Below, piece after piece: positions 17,730-26,381 of a DNA stretch of 64,000 nt. The notes under the pieces were generated by a model. It was not told where the DNA came from. It saw nothing but the letters and a program-made list of their open reading frames with translations, and ran no database searches. The translations under genes and the position numbers were made by a program. Every line of letters starts with the position of its first letter. The first letter of the stretch is position 1. The stretch is from NCBI GenBank assembly GCA_039972875.1, contig JBDWMA010000042.1:124001-188000 (forward strand). The letters run 5' to 3'. This DNA comes from Pseudoruegeria sp039972875. GTDB lineage: Bacteria; Pseudomonadota; Alphaproteobacteria; Rhodobacterales; Rhodobacteraceae.

Positions 17730-18665
17730 ATGAAAGCTGCCCCCCTATATAATGACGTCGCCGACGCCCCAGCAGGCGGGGCCGCCTATTGGGTTAAAAC
17801 CTCCGACGATGTCCAAATTCGGGTGGGCGCTTGGTCTAAAGGCGAACATGGAACTGTCTTGTTGTTCCCTGGACGTACGGAATATATCGAAAAATACGGG
17901 CGCGCGGCAGGAGAATTCATGTCGCGCGGCTTTGCTACTCTGGTAATTGACTGGCGTGGTCAAGGATTGGCAGACCGGTTGACCGATGATGTGGACACAG
18001 GTCATGTGGTTCACTTTACGGATTACCAATTTGACGTCACTGCAGCCGTCATGGCCGCGCGTGATTTGAACATGCCAGAACCTTATTACCTCTTTGGGCA
18101 CTCTATGGGCGGGTGTATTGGCTTGCGTGCTTTGCAAAATGACCTACCGGTGGCGGCCGTCGGTTTTTCCGGCCCTATGTGGGGGATTGTCATCGATCCG
18201 CTGCAACGCCCCTTTGCGACATCTGTTTCCTGGCTCAGCACAAAATTATCCTTGGGGCATATTCGTGCGCCGGGCACCGGCAAAGAGACTTATGTCTCCA
18301 AAGCTCCCTTTGAGGACAATCAACTAACCACAGACCCAGAGATGTTTGCCTATATGAAAGCGCAGACCGATGCTTACCCTGACCTTGCCCTAGGCGGGCC
18401 ATCTCTAGCTTGGCTCTATGAGGCTTTAAAGGAATGTAAGGCTCTCATGGCTATGTCACCACCAGATGTCCCCACGATTAGCTTTCTCGGAACCAACGAG
18501 CGGATCGTTGAAAAAGATGCTATTACCCAGTTTAAGGCCCTATGGCCCAATGGCATATTGGAAATACTTGCTGGGGCAGAGCATGAGGCCCTGATGGAGA
18601 CCCCTGCCATCCGTAATCGTGTCTTTGCGCAAATCACTGATCATTTTAAAGCTCATACCGGGTAG
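17730..18665 (+). CDS. Alpha/beta hydrolase (lysophospholipase/monoacylglycerol lipase type)
   Basis: A 311-residue serine hydrolase of the PldB-like group. Sequence landmarks are the oxyanion strand LLFPGRTEYIEKY, the DWRGQGLADR segment, the nucleophile elbow GHSMGG, FLGTNERIVEKD (acid) and GAEHEALMETP (catalytic histidine). The starting ATG lies 3 bases after the SCP2 gene, so they are in one transcript. Likely substrates are lysophospholipids or monoacylglycerols; not proven by sequence. Confidence 0.88.
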   Translation: MKAAPLYNDVADAPAGGAAYWVKTSDDVQIRVGAWSKGEHGTVLLFPGRTEYIEKYGRAAGEFMSRGFATLVIDWRGQGLADRLTDDVDTGHVVHFTDYQFDVTAAVMAARDLNMPEPYYLFGHSMGGCIGLRALQNDLPVAAVGFSGPMWGIVIDPLQRPFATSVSWLSTKLSLGHIRAPGTGKETYVSKAPFEDNQLTTDPEMFAYMKAQTDAYPDLALGGPSLAWLYEALKECKALMAMSPPDVPTISFLGTNERIVEKDAITQFKALWPNGILEILAGAEHEALMETPAIRNRVFAQITDHFKAHTG

Positions 18666-18738
18666 TAGAAAATACATCTGGGTGGTTAAAATACTCCGTG
18701 GTAGCCCAACCTCAAACAACACACTCAGGTTTTTTGGT

Positions 18739-19935
18739 ATGGCTCGCACTCCCCCCCACCTTGGCACTCTTATTGCCATGACATCTATGGCCGTGCTGAC
18801 GCTAAATATGTTTCTGCCCTCCCTCGCTTCGATTGCAGAGGATTTGAACACCAGTTATGCGACCGTAAATTTATCAATTGCCGGGTATCTAGCCATAACG
18901 GCAGTGTTACAAATCCTACTTGGCCCATTATCTGACCGATATGGCAGACGTCCGATTCTTTTGATCTGCCTGACACTGTTCTCTGTCGCTTCACTCGGTT
19001 GCGCCCTCGCACCCACCATAGAGATGTTTTTGGCAGCGCGTTTTCTGCAGACGGTCTCTGTAGCTTGCGTTGTAATTTCCCGCGCAATTGTTCGGGATCA
19101 ATTTGCCCCAAGCGAAGCCGCCAGCAAGCTGGGCTATATAGGGATGATTATGGCCATAGCCCCGATAACCGGTCCTATGCTGGGCGGTGTAATCGAAGAG
19201 GTCTTTGGCTGGCGCGGTTCTTTTTGGATGTTCTGCGCCCTCGGCCTCGCGCTTACGACTGTGGTCTATGCGGACCTTGGCGAAACAAATACCACCAAGG
19301 ACCCGAGTTTCGCAGCTCAATTTCGTGCTTATCCCGATCTTCTTCGGTCCGGCCCATTCTGGGGATATTCCCTCTGTCAGGCTTTTTCTGTTGGGGCCTT
19401 TTATGCTTTTCTTGGGGGTGTGCCATTGGTAGGCAAAATGATCTTTGCGCTCTCAGCGACGCAACTTGGGGCACTCCTGGGTTGGATATCGATCGGTTTT
19501 TTATGTGGGAGCTTTTTTGCAGGTCGGTTTGGCAAACGCATCCCACTGGATTCGCTGTTGCTGATAGGACGTGTGGTGGCAACATCTGGGATGGCACTTG
19601 GGCTGTTAATCATGATGTTCCAGCCCCCCACAATTGGTTTGTTTATGGGGGCAATCTTTTTCATTGGCATCGGCAATGGCATCACCCTACCGGGCGCGGC
19701 ATCCGGCGCGATGTCTGTCCGTCCGGATCTTGCCGGGGGGGCCTCTGGTCTATCCGGAGCGCTAATGGTCGGATGCGGAGCTCTTATGACATGGATCACA
19801 GGAGAATTGATCGGACAAAATCCATCCGTGCGCTTGCTCGTGGCAATGATGTTATTGTCCACAGTCCTGTCGCTGATTGCAGCGCTCTACGTCTATTTCA
19901 GATCCACCGACCACGTCCCCCATACAGCAAAATAA
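18739..19935 (+). CDS. Bcr/CflA-family MFS multidrug efflux transporter
   Basis: A 398-residue major facilitator with about twelve hydrophobic helices. Motif A is LSDRYGRRP after helix 2; the region VVISRAIVRDQF after helix 4 and PGAASGAMS in helix 10 agree with the Bcr/CflA drug:proton antiporters. The start is the ATG at 18739 (MARTPPHLG); the longer frame from 18619 overlaps the hydrolase end in another frame and is not used. The substrate is unknown. Confidence 0.88.
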   Translation: MARTPPHLGTLIAMTSMAVLTLNMFLPSLASIAEDLNTSYATVNLSIAGYLAITAVLQILLGPLSDRYGRRPILLICLTLFSVASLGCALAPTIEMFLAARFLQTVSVACVVISRAIVRDQFAPSEAASKLGYIGMIMAIAPITGPMLGGVIEEVFGWRGSFWMFCALGLALTTVVYADLGETNTTKDPSFAAQFRAYPDLLRSGPFWGYSLCQAFSVGAFYAFLGGVPLVGKMIFALSATQLGALLGWISIGFLCGSFFAGRFGKRIPLDSLLLIGRVVATSGMALGLLIMMFQPPTIGLFMGAIFFIGIGNGITLPGAASGAMSVRPDLAGGASGLSGALMVGCGALMTWITGELIGQNPSVRLLVAMMLLSTVLSLIAALYVYFRSTDHVPHTAK

Positions 19936-20025
19936 TTCTGACACCCGCCGAAATTCTTGGCAATCGCCTTGAGGCCACCTGCCTGCGGCCTTATCTCTTA
20001 GCCAACAGATTAAAATGAGGTCGTC

Positions 20026-21852
20026 ATGATACTAAATTTCCCTGCCCCTGTTTTTGATGCAAATGCCAACGCGGGAAGCAATGAATTCGGGGCATTGCCA
20101 GAATGGAACCTCGATGATCTTTATACCGCCGAGGACGCCCCTGAACTGATCCGCGATATGGAATGGCTCGAAAAAGCCTGCTCAGATTTCGCCGCCACAT
20201 ATCAAGACAAATTAGACACCTTGAACGCACAAGGTTTACTCGATTGCGTTCTGGCCTACGAACAAATCGATCTGATTGCAGGCCGGATTATGTCCTTTGC
20301 GGGTCTACGGTATTACCAAATCACAACAGATGCGGATCGTGCCAAATTTATGGCGGACTGTCAGGATAGAATCACCACGTTTACAACGCCGCTGGTGTTT
20401 TACACTTTGGAAATCAACCGCATTGATGACGACAAGCTACAGGAGATGTTTGCCGAAAACGCAGGCCTTAACCGATTCAAACCGATCTTTGATCGCCTGC
20501 GCGCCATGAAGCCCCATCAGCTGTCTGATGAGCTGGAGCATTTTCTTCATGATCAATCCACCGTTGGCGCCGCCGCTTGGAACCGATTGTTTGACGAAAC
20601 CATTGCCGGATTGACCTTTGATGTGGACGGCACCGAGTTAAACCTTGAATCGACATTGAATTTCTTCACCGATCAAGATCGTAGTAAACGCGAAACGGCC
20701 GCCCGAGCCGTGGCCAAAGTCCTTGGCGAAAACGTCAAAACCTTTGCCCGTGTGCACAATACCCTCGCCAAAGAAAAAGAGATTGAAGACCGTTGGCGGC
20801 AAATGCCCAGCCCTCAGGCCGGGCGTCATTTGTCTAACCATGTGGAACCAGAGGTCGTCGAGGCCCTGCGCAACGCCGTTGTTGCCGCTTACCCAAAATT
20901 GTCCCACCGCTATTACGCTCTAAAAGCAAAATGGCTGGGTCTTGAAACAATGGAGGTTTGGGACCGCAACGCGCCACTTCCGGTTGAGGAAACAAAAACC
21001 GTGGACTGGGCCGCGGCACAGAAAACCGTGTTGGACGCCTACGGTGATTTTGATCCACGTATGGCAGATCTGGCCAAACCCTTTTTCACTGAAGGTTGGA
21101 TCGATGCCGAAGTTAAACCCGGCAAAGCCCCCGGCGCATTTGCACATCCAACCGTGGCCAATGTCCACCCCTATGTGATGCTAAACTACCTTGGCAAACC
21201 ACGGGATGTCATGACCCTTGCCCATGAATTGGGTCATGGTGTGCATCAGGTGCTTGCCGCCGATCAGGGGGAACTTTTGGCTTCAACCCCGTTGACCTTG
21301 GCTGAAACCGCCTCTGTCTTTGGTGAAATGCTGACCTTCCGCAAAATGTTGGATGGCGCCAAGACCAAAGAAGAGCGTAAAACCATGCTCGCCGGGAAAG
21401 TCGAGGACATGATCAATACCGTGGTGCGACAGATCGCGTTCTATGACTTTGAGTGCAAATTGCATGCAGCCCGTGCCGAAGGGGAGCTAACGCCCGAGGA
21501 TATCAACGCCCTCTGGATGAGCGTTCAAGCCGAAAGCCTTGGGCCGGTGTTTGAATACATGGACGGCTATGAGACGTTTTGGTCCTATATCCCTCACTTT
21601 GTGCATTCGCCGTTTTACGTTTACGCCTATGCCTTTGGAGATGGGCTCGTGAATGCGCTGTACGCAGTCTATCAAGAAGGCGACCCCGAGTTTCAGGAAA
21701 AGTATTTTGACATGCTTAAGGCCGGTGGTTCCAAACACCACAAAGAGCTGCTCGCTCCCTTCGGACTAGATGCTTCTGATCCAAAATTCTGGGACAAGGG
21801 TCTATCGATGATTTCAGGCATGATCGACGAACTCGAAACGATGGAAGATTAA
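20026..21852 (+). CDS. pepF: M3-family oligoendopeptidase F
   Basis: Cytosolic zinc oligopeptidase of 608 residues. The catalytic HExxH is LAHELGHGVHQ at about residue 405, with the third ligand glutamate in TLAETASVFGEML downstream. The N-terminal helical region beginning at LPEWNLDDLYTAEDAPE matches the M3B PepF subgroup, and the length is typical. Role: hydrolysis of 5-20-residue peptides from protein turnover or signal peptides. A hairpin terminator follows directly. Confidence 0.93.
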   Translation: MILNFPAPVFDANANAGSNEFGALPEWNLDDLYTAEDAPELIRDMEWLEKACSDFAATYQDKLDTLNAQGLLDCVLAYEQIDLIAGRIMSFAGLRYYQITTDADRAKFMADCQDRITTFTTPLVFYTLEINRIDDDKLQEMFAENAGLNRFKPIFDRLRAMKPHQLSDELEHFLHDQSTVGAAAWNRLFDETIAGLTFDVDGTELNLESTLNFFTDQDRSKRETAARAVAKVLGENVKTFARVHNTLAKEKEIEDRWRQMPSPQAGRHLSNHVEPEVVEALRNAVVAAYPKLSHRYYALKAKWLGLETMEVWDRNAPLPVEETKTVDWAAAQKTVLDAYGDFDPRMADLAKPFFTEGWIDAEVKPGKAPGAFAHPTVANVHPYVMLNYLGKPRDVMTLAHELGHGVHQVLAADQGELLASTPLTLAETASVFGEMLTFRKMLDGAKTKEERKTMLAGKVEDMINTVVRQIAFYDFECKLHAARAEGELTPEDINALWMSVQAESLGPVFEYMDGYETFWSYIPHFVHSPFYVYAYAFGDGLVNALYAVYQEGDPEFQEKYFDMLKAGGSKHHKELLAPFGLDASDPKFWDKGLSMISGMIDELETMED

Positions 21853-21856
21853 ACAA

Positions 21857-21881
21857 TGTGGGGGGCTTAACGGCCCCCACA
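21857..21881 (+). terminator. Hairpin terminator after pepF
   Basis: TGTGGGGG (21857-21864) pairs with CCCCCACA (21874-21881) around a nine-base loop, a strong GC stem five bases after the pepF stop. Only a weak T-rich stretch follows. Confidence 0.6.
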
Positions 21882-21993
21882 TTCAATCTTAACGGTCTTT
21901 ACTCTGGTGAACGCAAGTTTTTTTGGCGTACCAATCCCACTTTTATCCGCTAAAAAGAGCCCCTGATACAGAAGCACTCTCCTACAAGGATTT

Positions 21994-22023
21994 GTTTCTA
22001 AACCCTTCCGTTTAGTTTCTAAA
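21994..22023. promoter_or_regulatory. Candidate operator upstream of the hydroxyacid dehydrogenase
   Basis: GTTTCTAAA is repeated at 21994-22002 and 22015-22023, 21 bases apart (two helical turns). Between them, CTAAAC and GTTTAG (21998-22003, 22010-22015) form an inverted pair. It lies about 90-115 bases before the ATG at 22110. The surrounding 257-base gap holds no other gene. Confidence 0.4.
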
Positions 22024-22109
22024 TTAATGCTCTAAAATCTGGCCATTCTGCAGAAATGGGCCTTGTCCTGCCTGAAATGCCTCGGCATGGTTGCAAAAGG
22101 AGGGCCGCC

Positions 22110-23111
22110 ATGACCAAGCCTGTACTCATTCTGGATGCCTATTGGCGCACCGTGTCAGAATTATTTTCGGACAGTGACCTCTCTTCTTTGCGGGAACAGT
22201 TTGAGGTGGTCTGGGGCAAGGATTCCCCGATCCCTGATGATGTGGTTACGGCCGCTTTACCGGAAGTCGTCGCGCTCATCTCAGCTGCCCCCCAAATCAC
22301 ACAATCCACCCTTGATGCGGCCCCTAATCTAAAGGTTGTTATCGAGGTGTCAGGTCAATTCCCTGATACAATTGACTATGCCGCTTGCCGCGCTCGTAAT
22401 GTTCAAGTGCTATCCTGTGCGCCCGGTTTTTCCCAAAGCACGGCAGAAATGGCTTTAGCGCTGGCCTTGGCTGGTGCGCGCGGTGTCGTTGCCGAACACG
22501 AGTTGTTTCGACGTGGAAGAGAAAGCTGGAAGGCCGATCATCCTCAAAGAGATTTTAGCCTGTTTGACGCTGACATCGGCTTTATTGGATTTGGAGCCAT
22601 AGGTCGCGAAACGCTGCGACTGCTTCGCCCCTTTCGCCCCACAGTTCGGGTTTATGACCCTAATTTACGCGCCGCTGAGGCCACAGCTGAATCTGTTCAA
22701 ATTGTTTCTTTGGCTGATGTGCTATCCAACAGCAAATTGGTGTTTGTTGCTGCTCTCCCATCAGAAACGAACAAAGCCATGATCGATGCGCGGGAGCTGT
22801 CCCGTCTGGCTGATGGAAGCCTTTTAGTTCTAATCAGCCGCGCCCATCTGGTCGATTTCGATGCACTGTTGCGGGACACCGCTTTTGGCCGAATTCGTGC
22901 CGCGATTGATGTTTTTCCCGAAGAACCTGTCGATAAGAAATCTCAGATGCGAGACAATCCCAACCTCATTCTCTCCCCGCACCGCAGCACGGCAGTCTCG
23001 GGTGGGCGCCATCTAATCGGCAATATGATCCTCAAGGACTTAAACCTGATTAATTCCGGTGGCAGCCCCTGTAATCTACAGCCTGCTAGCTCGGTAAAAT
23101 GTCTGTTGTGA
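22110..23111 (+). CDS. D-isomer-specific 2-hydroxyacid dehydrogenase
   Basis: NAD(P)-dependent dehydrogenase of 333 residues. The start at 22110 is preceded by GGAGGG. The Rossmann loop is GFIGFGAIGRETLRLL (G-x-G-x-x-G), and the catalytic triad is retained: Arg in LISRAHLVD, Glu in VFPEEPVD and His in LSPHRSTAV. The closest named relatives are phosphoglycerate-dehydrogenase-like enzymes, but the C-terminal regulatory domains of SerA are absent, so the substrate is open. It stands alone, with a repeat cluster in its promoter region. Confidence 0.88.
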   Translation: MTKPVLILDAYWRTVSELFSDSDLSSLREQFEVVWGKDSPIPDDVVTAALPEVVALISAAPQITQSTLDAAPNLKVVIEVSGQFPDTIDYAACRARNVQVLSCAPGFSQSTAEMALALALAGARGVVAEHELFRRGRESWKADHPQRDFSLFDADIGFIGFGAIGRETLRLLRPFRPTVRVYDPNLRAAEATAESVQIVSLADVLSNSKLVFVAALPSETNKAMIDARELSRLADGSLLVLISRAHLVDFDALLRDTAFGRIRAAIDVFPEEPVDKKSQMRDNPNLILSPHRSTAVSGGRHLIGNMILKDLNLINSGGSPCNLQPASSVKCLL

Positions 23112-23165
23112 ATTGACTCAACGGGGATATCTCTTCTAACTCAAAGAGACCGCATTCCGCACGTC

Positions 23166-23915
23166 TTATGGGCAATGTAGGGCTTTATCTACGGAAACCG
23201 CCCCTTCAAATGGACCGATGCGCTGTGCCGTCGCTTTGTGACCATCAAACCGCGTTTCAATGATATCTCGCCAATCTCCAGAAGCCGTGATTAGGCTGAC
23301 GCGATCGCCGCACTTTCGGACCCCGCCGGTAATAAAATCCTCACCTATACGATGATTGCTAACCCCCGAAACGCTGGCAACTTCAACCAAGGTTCGGTCT
23401 GCATACCGCCAAATCCGAAGGGTCTTTACCAAATGCGGTCGATCCACATAGGCGATTTCTATCGCGCCATCTCCATCTAAGTCAGCAGCCCCAACAGGAG
23501 CAAGCCATCTATATTTAGTCCCAATATAGGGAGTCGCCGTAATGAGCCCTTTTTGGTTATAAATAGACAAGCGCGCGCCGTAGCTCACATGGCTTTCCAC
23601 CACAATCACTTCAGGATCACCATCCTTTTCAAGGGCAACAATCCGCGGTGCGATGTCCTCAAACACGCGCTCATGCGGTAAAGTAATGCGCGTCTTGCTG
23701 CCATCAGATAGACCAATGACAAGCGACCCATATTCAATCGCATCGCCGAGAACACCATGGGTGTAACGATCTGTTGGATCCGCGTACTCTGCCGTTACGA
23801 TACGTACCTCGGCAACAGCAGCCCCAGCTGCTACCACACACAACGCGGCCAGCGCAGCACGGCGCAAAAGAGGTTGCAGCGCACGCAACCGTGGACGCCG
23901 TGCCCTCGTCAACAT
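23166..23915 (-). CDS. Secreted FG-GAP/VCBS-repeat protein
   Basis: A 249-residue protein. The start at 23915 overlaps the stop of the upstream ferredoxin gene (TGATG). The N-terminus is a basic stretch and a long hydrophobic signal (MLTRARRPRLRALQPLLRRA then ALAALCVVAAGAAVAE). The mature part has beta-propeller-like segments, including GAADLDGDGAIEIAYVDRP, a calcium-binding FG-GAP/VCBS-type loop. Probably a periplasmic or surface protein; no enzymatic motif was found. The tie to the ferredoxin gene is positional only. Confidence 0.78.
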   Translation of the reverse strand: MLTRARRPRLRALQPLLRRAALAALCVVAAGAAVAEVRIVTAEYADPTDRYTHGVLGDAIEYGSLVIGLSDGSKTRITLPHERVFEDIAPRIVALEKDGDPEVIVVESHVSYGARLSIYNQKGLITATPYIGTKYRWLAPVGAADLDGDGAIEIAYVDRPHLVKTLRIWRYADRTLVEVASVSGVSNHRIGEDFITGGVRKCGDRVSLITASGDWRDIIETRFDGHKATAQRIGPFEGAVSVDKALHCP

Positions 23916-24238
23916 CAGATCTGCTTTTCGGGCATTTTGACCACAAGCCCATCCAAAGCGTCGGTTACTTTGATCTGGCAAGTCAGGCGCGACAATGTTG
24001 CGTCAGGTTCAAATGCAAAATCCAGCATATCTTCTTCCATAGCATCTTTTGCCGGAACTTTTTCGGCCCAAGCCGCATCCACATAAACGTGACAGGTTGA
24101 ACAAGCACATGCTCCGCCGCAATCTGCTTCGATACCCGGTACGTTATTGTCCCGAGCGCCTTCCATGACAGTAAGCCCATTGGCCACATCCACAACGTGT
24201 TCGGTTCCGTTGTGTTCGATATAGGTGATCTTCGCCAT
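23915..24238 (-). CDS. [2Fe-2S] ferredoxin (adrenodoxin type)
   Basis: A 107-residue plant/adrenodoxin-like ferredoxin. The cluster ligands are DCGGACACSTCHVYV (C-x5-C-x2-C) and a fourth cysteine in RLTCQIKV. The IEADCGGACACSTCHVYVDAAW segment and the E-DMLDFA acidic helix match the adrenodoxin class, which feeds cytochromes P450 or Fe-S assembly. It overlaps the FG-GAP gene by one base and so is translated together with it. No P450 or ferredoxin reductase is adjacent. Confidence 0.93.
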   Translation of the reverse strand: MAKITYIEHNGTEHVVDVANGLTVMEGARDNNVPGIEADCGGACACSTCHVYVDAAWAEKVPAKDAMEEDMLDFAFEPDATLSRLTCQIKVTDALDGLVVKMPEKQI

Positions 24239-24361
24239 TTCTCGTTCCTGTTTTTTATTGGGTTATCCCCAATTAACGGCGTGACGGTCATCTTGCCAGT
24301 GGCAATTGCGTTCTGTGCGGCAAGACTTGCAAAACACAGTAAATGTTCTATGTTTGTTCCC

Positions 24362-24727
24362 ATGCATCTTGCCCCCTATCAAACCTGGCCCCGGCCACCG
24401 GCTTGCTTACCCCATAACAGGCTGATTGATCCCCCAAATGGGGCAAGGGTCTGTGTGGCGGGCTTGGTGCTGGTACGCCAACGTCCGGGCACCGCCAACG
24501 GGGTCATTTTTCTAACCCTAGAGGATGAGACTGGCATCTCTAATATTGTTGTTTGGCGCAAGATCTATGAACAGTTCCGTCGCGCGGTGATCGCGGGTCG
24601 TCTTTTACGGGTCACGGGTCGTATTCAACGTGAAAACGGGGTGGTTCATGTTGTCGCCGATCACGTCGAGGACATCTCTGCCATGCTGGATGATCTATTG
24701 ATCCCCTCGGATGAGAAATCCTTCTGA
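24362..24727 (+). pseudogene. C-terminal remnant of error-prone DNA polymerase DnaE2
   Basis: About 120 residues from 24362, of which the part from ~24416 (GARVCVAGLVLVRQRPG, ANGVIFLTLEDETGISN, VVWRKIYEQFRRAV, RLLRVTGRIQREN, VVHVVADHVEDIS) is a match to the C-terminal OB-fold of DnaE2 (ImuC), normally about 1,050 residues into the protein. The upstream in-frame sequence (from 24197) is antisense to the ferredoxin start and has no polymerase motifs. No imuA or imuB is in the window. I therefore read this as a truncated leftover of dnaE2; a free-standing expressed OB-fold protein is the alternative. Confidence 0.65.
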
Positions 24728-24775
24728 TAGGTCATTTCCAAAAGGGGGTGTAGCGCGCTACAGTCGCTGCAACAT

Positions 24776-25630
24776 ATGTATAAAGCGGCACAAATGAAAA
24801 ACCTTCCAAAAATCGCAAGCTTCTGGACGGGATCAGATTTGTCCTTTGTAGAGCAATTGGTCATCCAATCTTATCTGGACGCTGGCCATGACTTTACACT
24901 TTATACAATCGGAAAGGTCGGAAACCTCCCTTCTGGAATTACGGTAAAAGAGGCGATACCGCTTTGCCCCCCCCCCTTTGACATCAGCGACAATGATCGC
25001 ACACGTGTCGCGGTTTATTCGGACATCTTAAGGCTCTATATGATCCGCGACGGCGGATATGTTTGGGTCGACATGGATGCCTATTGTTGCCGCCCATACC
25101 ATTTTGACACCCCTTACATCTTTGGTGAAAATGGCAGAGGACGCGTGCTAACCGGCGTCCTTGGGCTCCCCTCGGACAGTCCAAGCCTGACAACCCTCTT
25201 GCAATTTTTAGAAACAGACAATCCAATCATCCCATGGCGTGGGGCCAAATATAGAGCCGAACGCGCACAGGCCTTAAAGGAAGGTAATACGTGGAGCATC
25301 GCGGATCTACCTTGGGGCGTTTCTGGTCCCAAGGGGTTGTCGCATTTTTTGAAACGTCACAATGAAAAACATCATGCGCAACCACAGAACGTATTCTACC
25401 CGTTGATCAAAAATGATCTCATGGCCCTATGGCGGCCAAATGTTACGCCAGAACAAATCGAACCGCAGGACTGCCATTCTGTTCATTTGTTTGGGATCAC
25501 GCGCAAAGTTTTGGCCACTCGATTTAACGGGCTCCCCCCAAAAAACGGCTACATCGAAAAGCTTTGTGAACGCCACAACGTGGATCCAAAACAAGCCCCC
25601 ATCTCAATACAAAGCTGGATGCAGGCGTAG
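24776..25630 (+). CDS. Glycosyltransferase (DXD-motif, GT32/capsule-type)
   Basis: A 284-residue predicted glycosyltransferase with an A-type fold. The N-terminal KIASFWTGSDLSFVEQLVIQ motif and the WVDMDAYCCRPY DxD site (with RLYMIRDGGYVWVDMDA leading into it) agree with the sugar-binding-region glycosyltransferases of the GT32-like group that build surface or capsular glycans. Two starts are possible: ATG 24776 or 24794 (MKNLPKIAS); both have weak ribosome-binding sites. It stands alone, between the dnaE2 remnant and a PG-binding lipoprotein. The acceptor is unknown. Confidence 0.8.
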   Translation: MYKAAQMKNLPKIASFWTGSDLSFVEQLVIQSYLDAGHDFTLYTIGKVGNLPSGITVKEAIPLCPPPFDISDNDRTRVAVYSDILRLYMIRDGGYVWVDMDAYCCRPYHFDTPYIFGENGRGRVLTGVLGLPSDSPSLTTLLQFLETDNPIIPWRGAKYRAERAQALKEGNTWSIADLPWGVSGPKGLSHFLKRHNEKHHAQPQNVFYPLIKNDLMALWRPNVTPEQIEPQDCHSVHLFGITRKVLATRFNGLPPKNGYIEKLCERHNVDPKQAPISIQSWMQA

Positions 25631-25711
25631 TCAAACAGTATTTCCCATTGCCGCCAGAAACGACCTAAGGCAAGACTGGTAAAAACAAAAACCAGAGGCA
25701 ACAAATCAACC

Positions 25712-26293
25712 ATGGCAAAAACCGCAATGACGTCCTTGGCGATCTTTTCTTTTCTTGTCGCTTGCGGACCGCCACAGCGCCAGACAGTGTATGTTGCGCA
25801 ATTGGATAAGGATGGGCTGATCCCCACACAGCTTACGGCACCCACAGCCACCCAGAAAAATATAGCCTGCTGGGCACAAGACACTCAACCCGCAATTGTG
25901 CAGACCAAGACCAAACAGGTACTACTAGAACCTGCTACATTTGATACAGATGATACGCTGTTGACCCAGGCTGTTTATGGCACCGAAACACGCCAAGACA
26001 TCTTACGTGAACGTGCCGAAGCATGGTTTCAGACAACTTGTGACGCCTATATCGACCAAACCTACATTGCGACCGCCCAACGGGCCTTAACCGTGCGTGG
26101 ATATTATACGGAAACGATCACCGGCGAAATGAATGCCGCCACGCTTGAGGCCATCAAAGATTACCAAACCAAACGTGGATTAGAGAGCACAACCCTATCA
26201 TTGGCTGCAGCTCAGCAATTAGGGGTCGCAGCGTACGGGCGTCCACCAGTTTCTGAAGATACAGTGGCTTTGCCCGAAGACAGCACAGAATAA
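25712..26293 (+). CDS. Peptidoglycan-binding lipoprotein
   Basis: A 193-residue lipoprotein. The signal ends in a lipobox, FLVACGPP, with lipidation expected at Cys18. The C-terminal part (TYIATAQRALTVRGYYTETITGEMNAATLEAIKDYQ, residues ~116-152) is a PG_binding_1 domain with the usual G-Y-x(5)-G-x-x-x-x-x-T pattern. Likely an outer-membrane-anchored protein that touches the cell wall. A bidirectional terminator follows; degP is convergent. Confidence 0.87.
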   Translation: MAKTAMTSLAIFSFLVACGPPQRQTVYVAQLDKDGLIPTQLTAPTATQKNIACWAQDTQPAIVQTKTKQVLLEPATFDTDDTLLTQAVYGTETRQDILRERAEAWFQTTCDAYIDQTYIATAQRALTVRGYYTETITGEMNAATLEAIKDYQTKRGLESTTLSLAAAQQLGVAAYGRPPVSEDTVALPEDSTE

Positions 26294-26320
26294 TCTGTCG
26301 CGTTGACGAAAACATCAGAC

Positions 26321-26350
26321 AAAAAAAGAGCGCCCAACGGGGCGCTCTTT
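26321..26350. terminator. Bidirectional intrinsic terminator between the lipoprotein and degP
   Basis: AAAGAGCGCCC (26325-26335) and GGGCGCTCTTT (26340-26350) form a perfect stem around a four-base loop, with A-tract and T-tract flanks, so it can end transcripts from both strands. Confidence 0.85.
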
Positions 26351-26381
26351 CTGTTTCACCTTTAGATCGACTGGATGCAGC

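Noticed and set aside
18999..20018. Plus-strand frame of 339 codons overlapping the MFS gene
   Set aside because: Out-of-frame shadow of the transporter, rich in Arg/Cys/Trp, without domains.
24241..24290. Hairpin TTGGGTTATCCCCAA upstream of the 2Fe-2S ferredoxin
   Set aside because: Short and not followed by a U-run on the transcribed strand; too weak to call a regulatory element.
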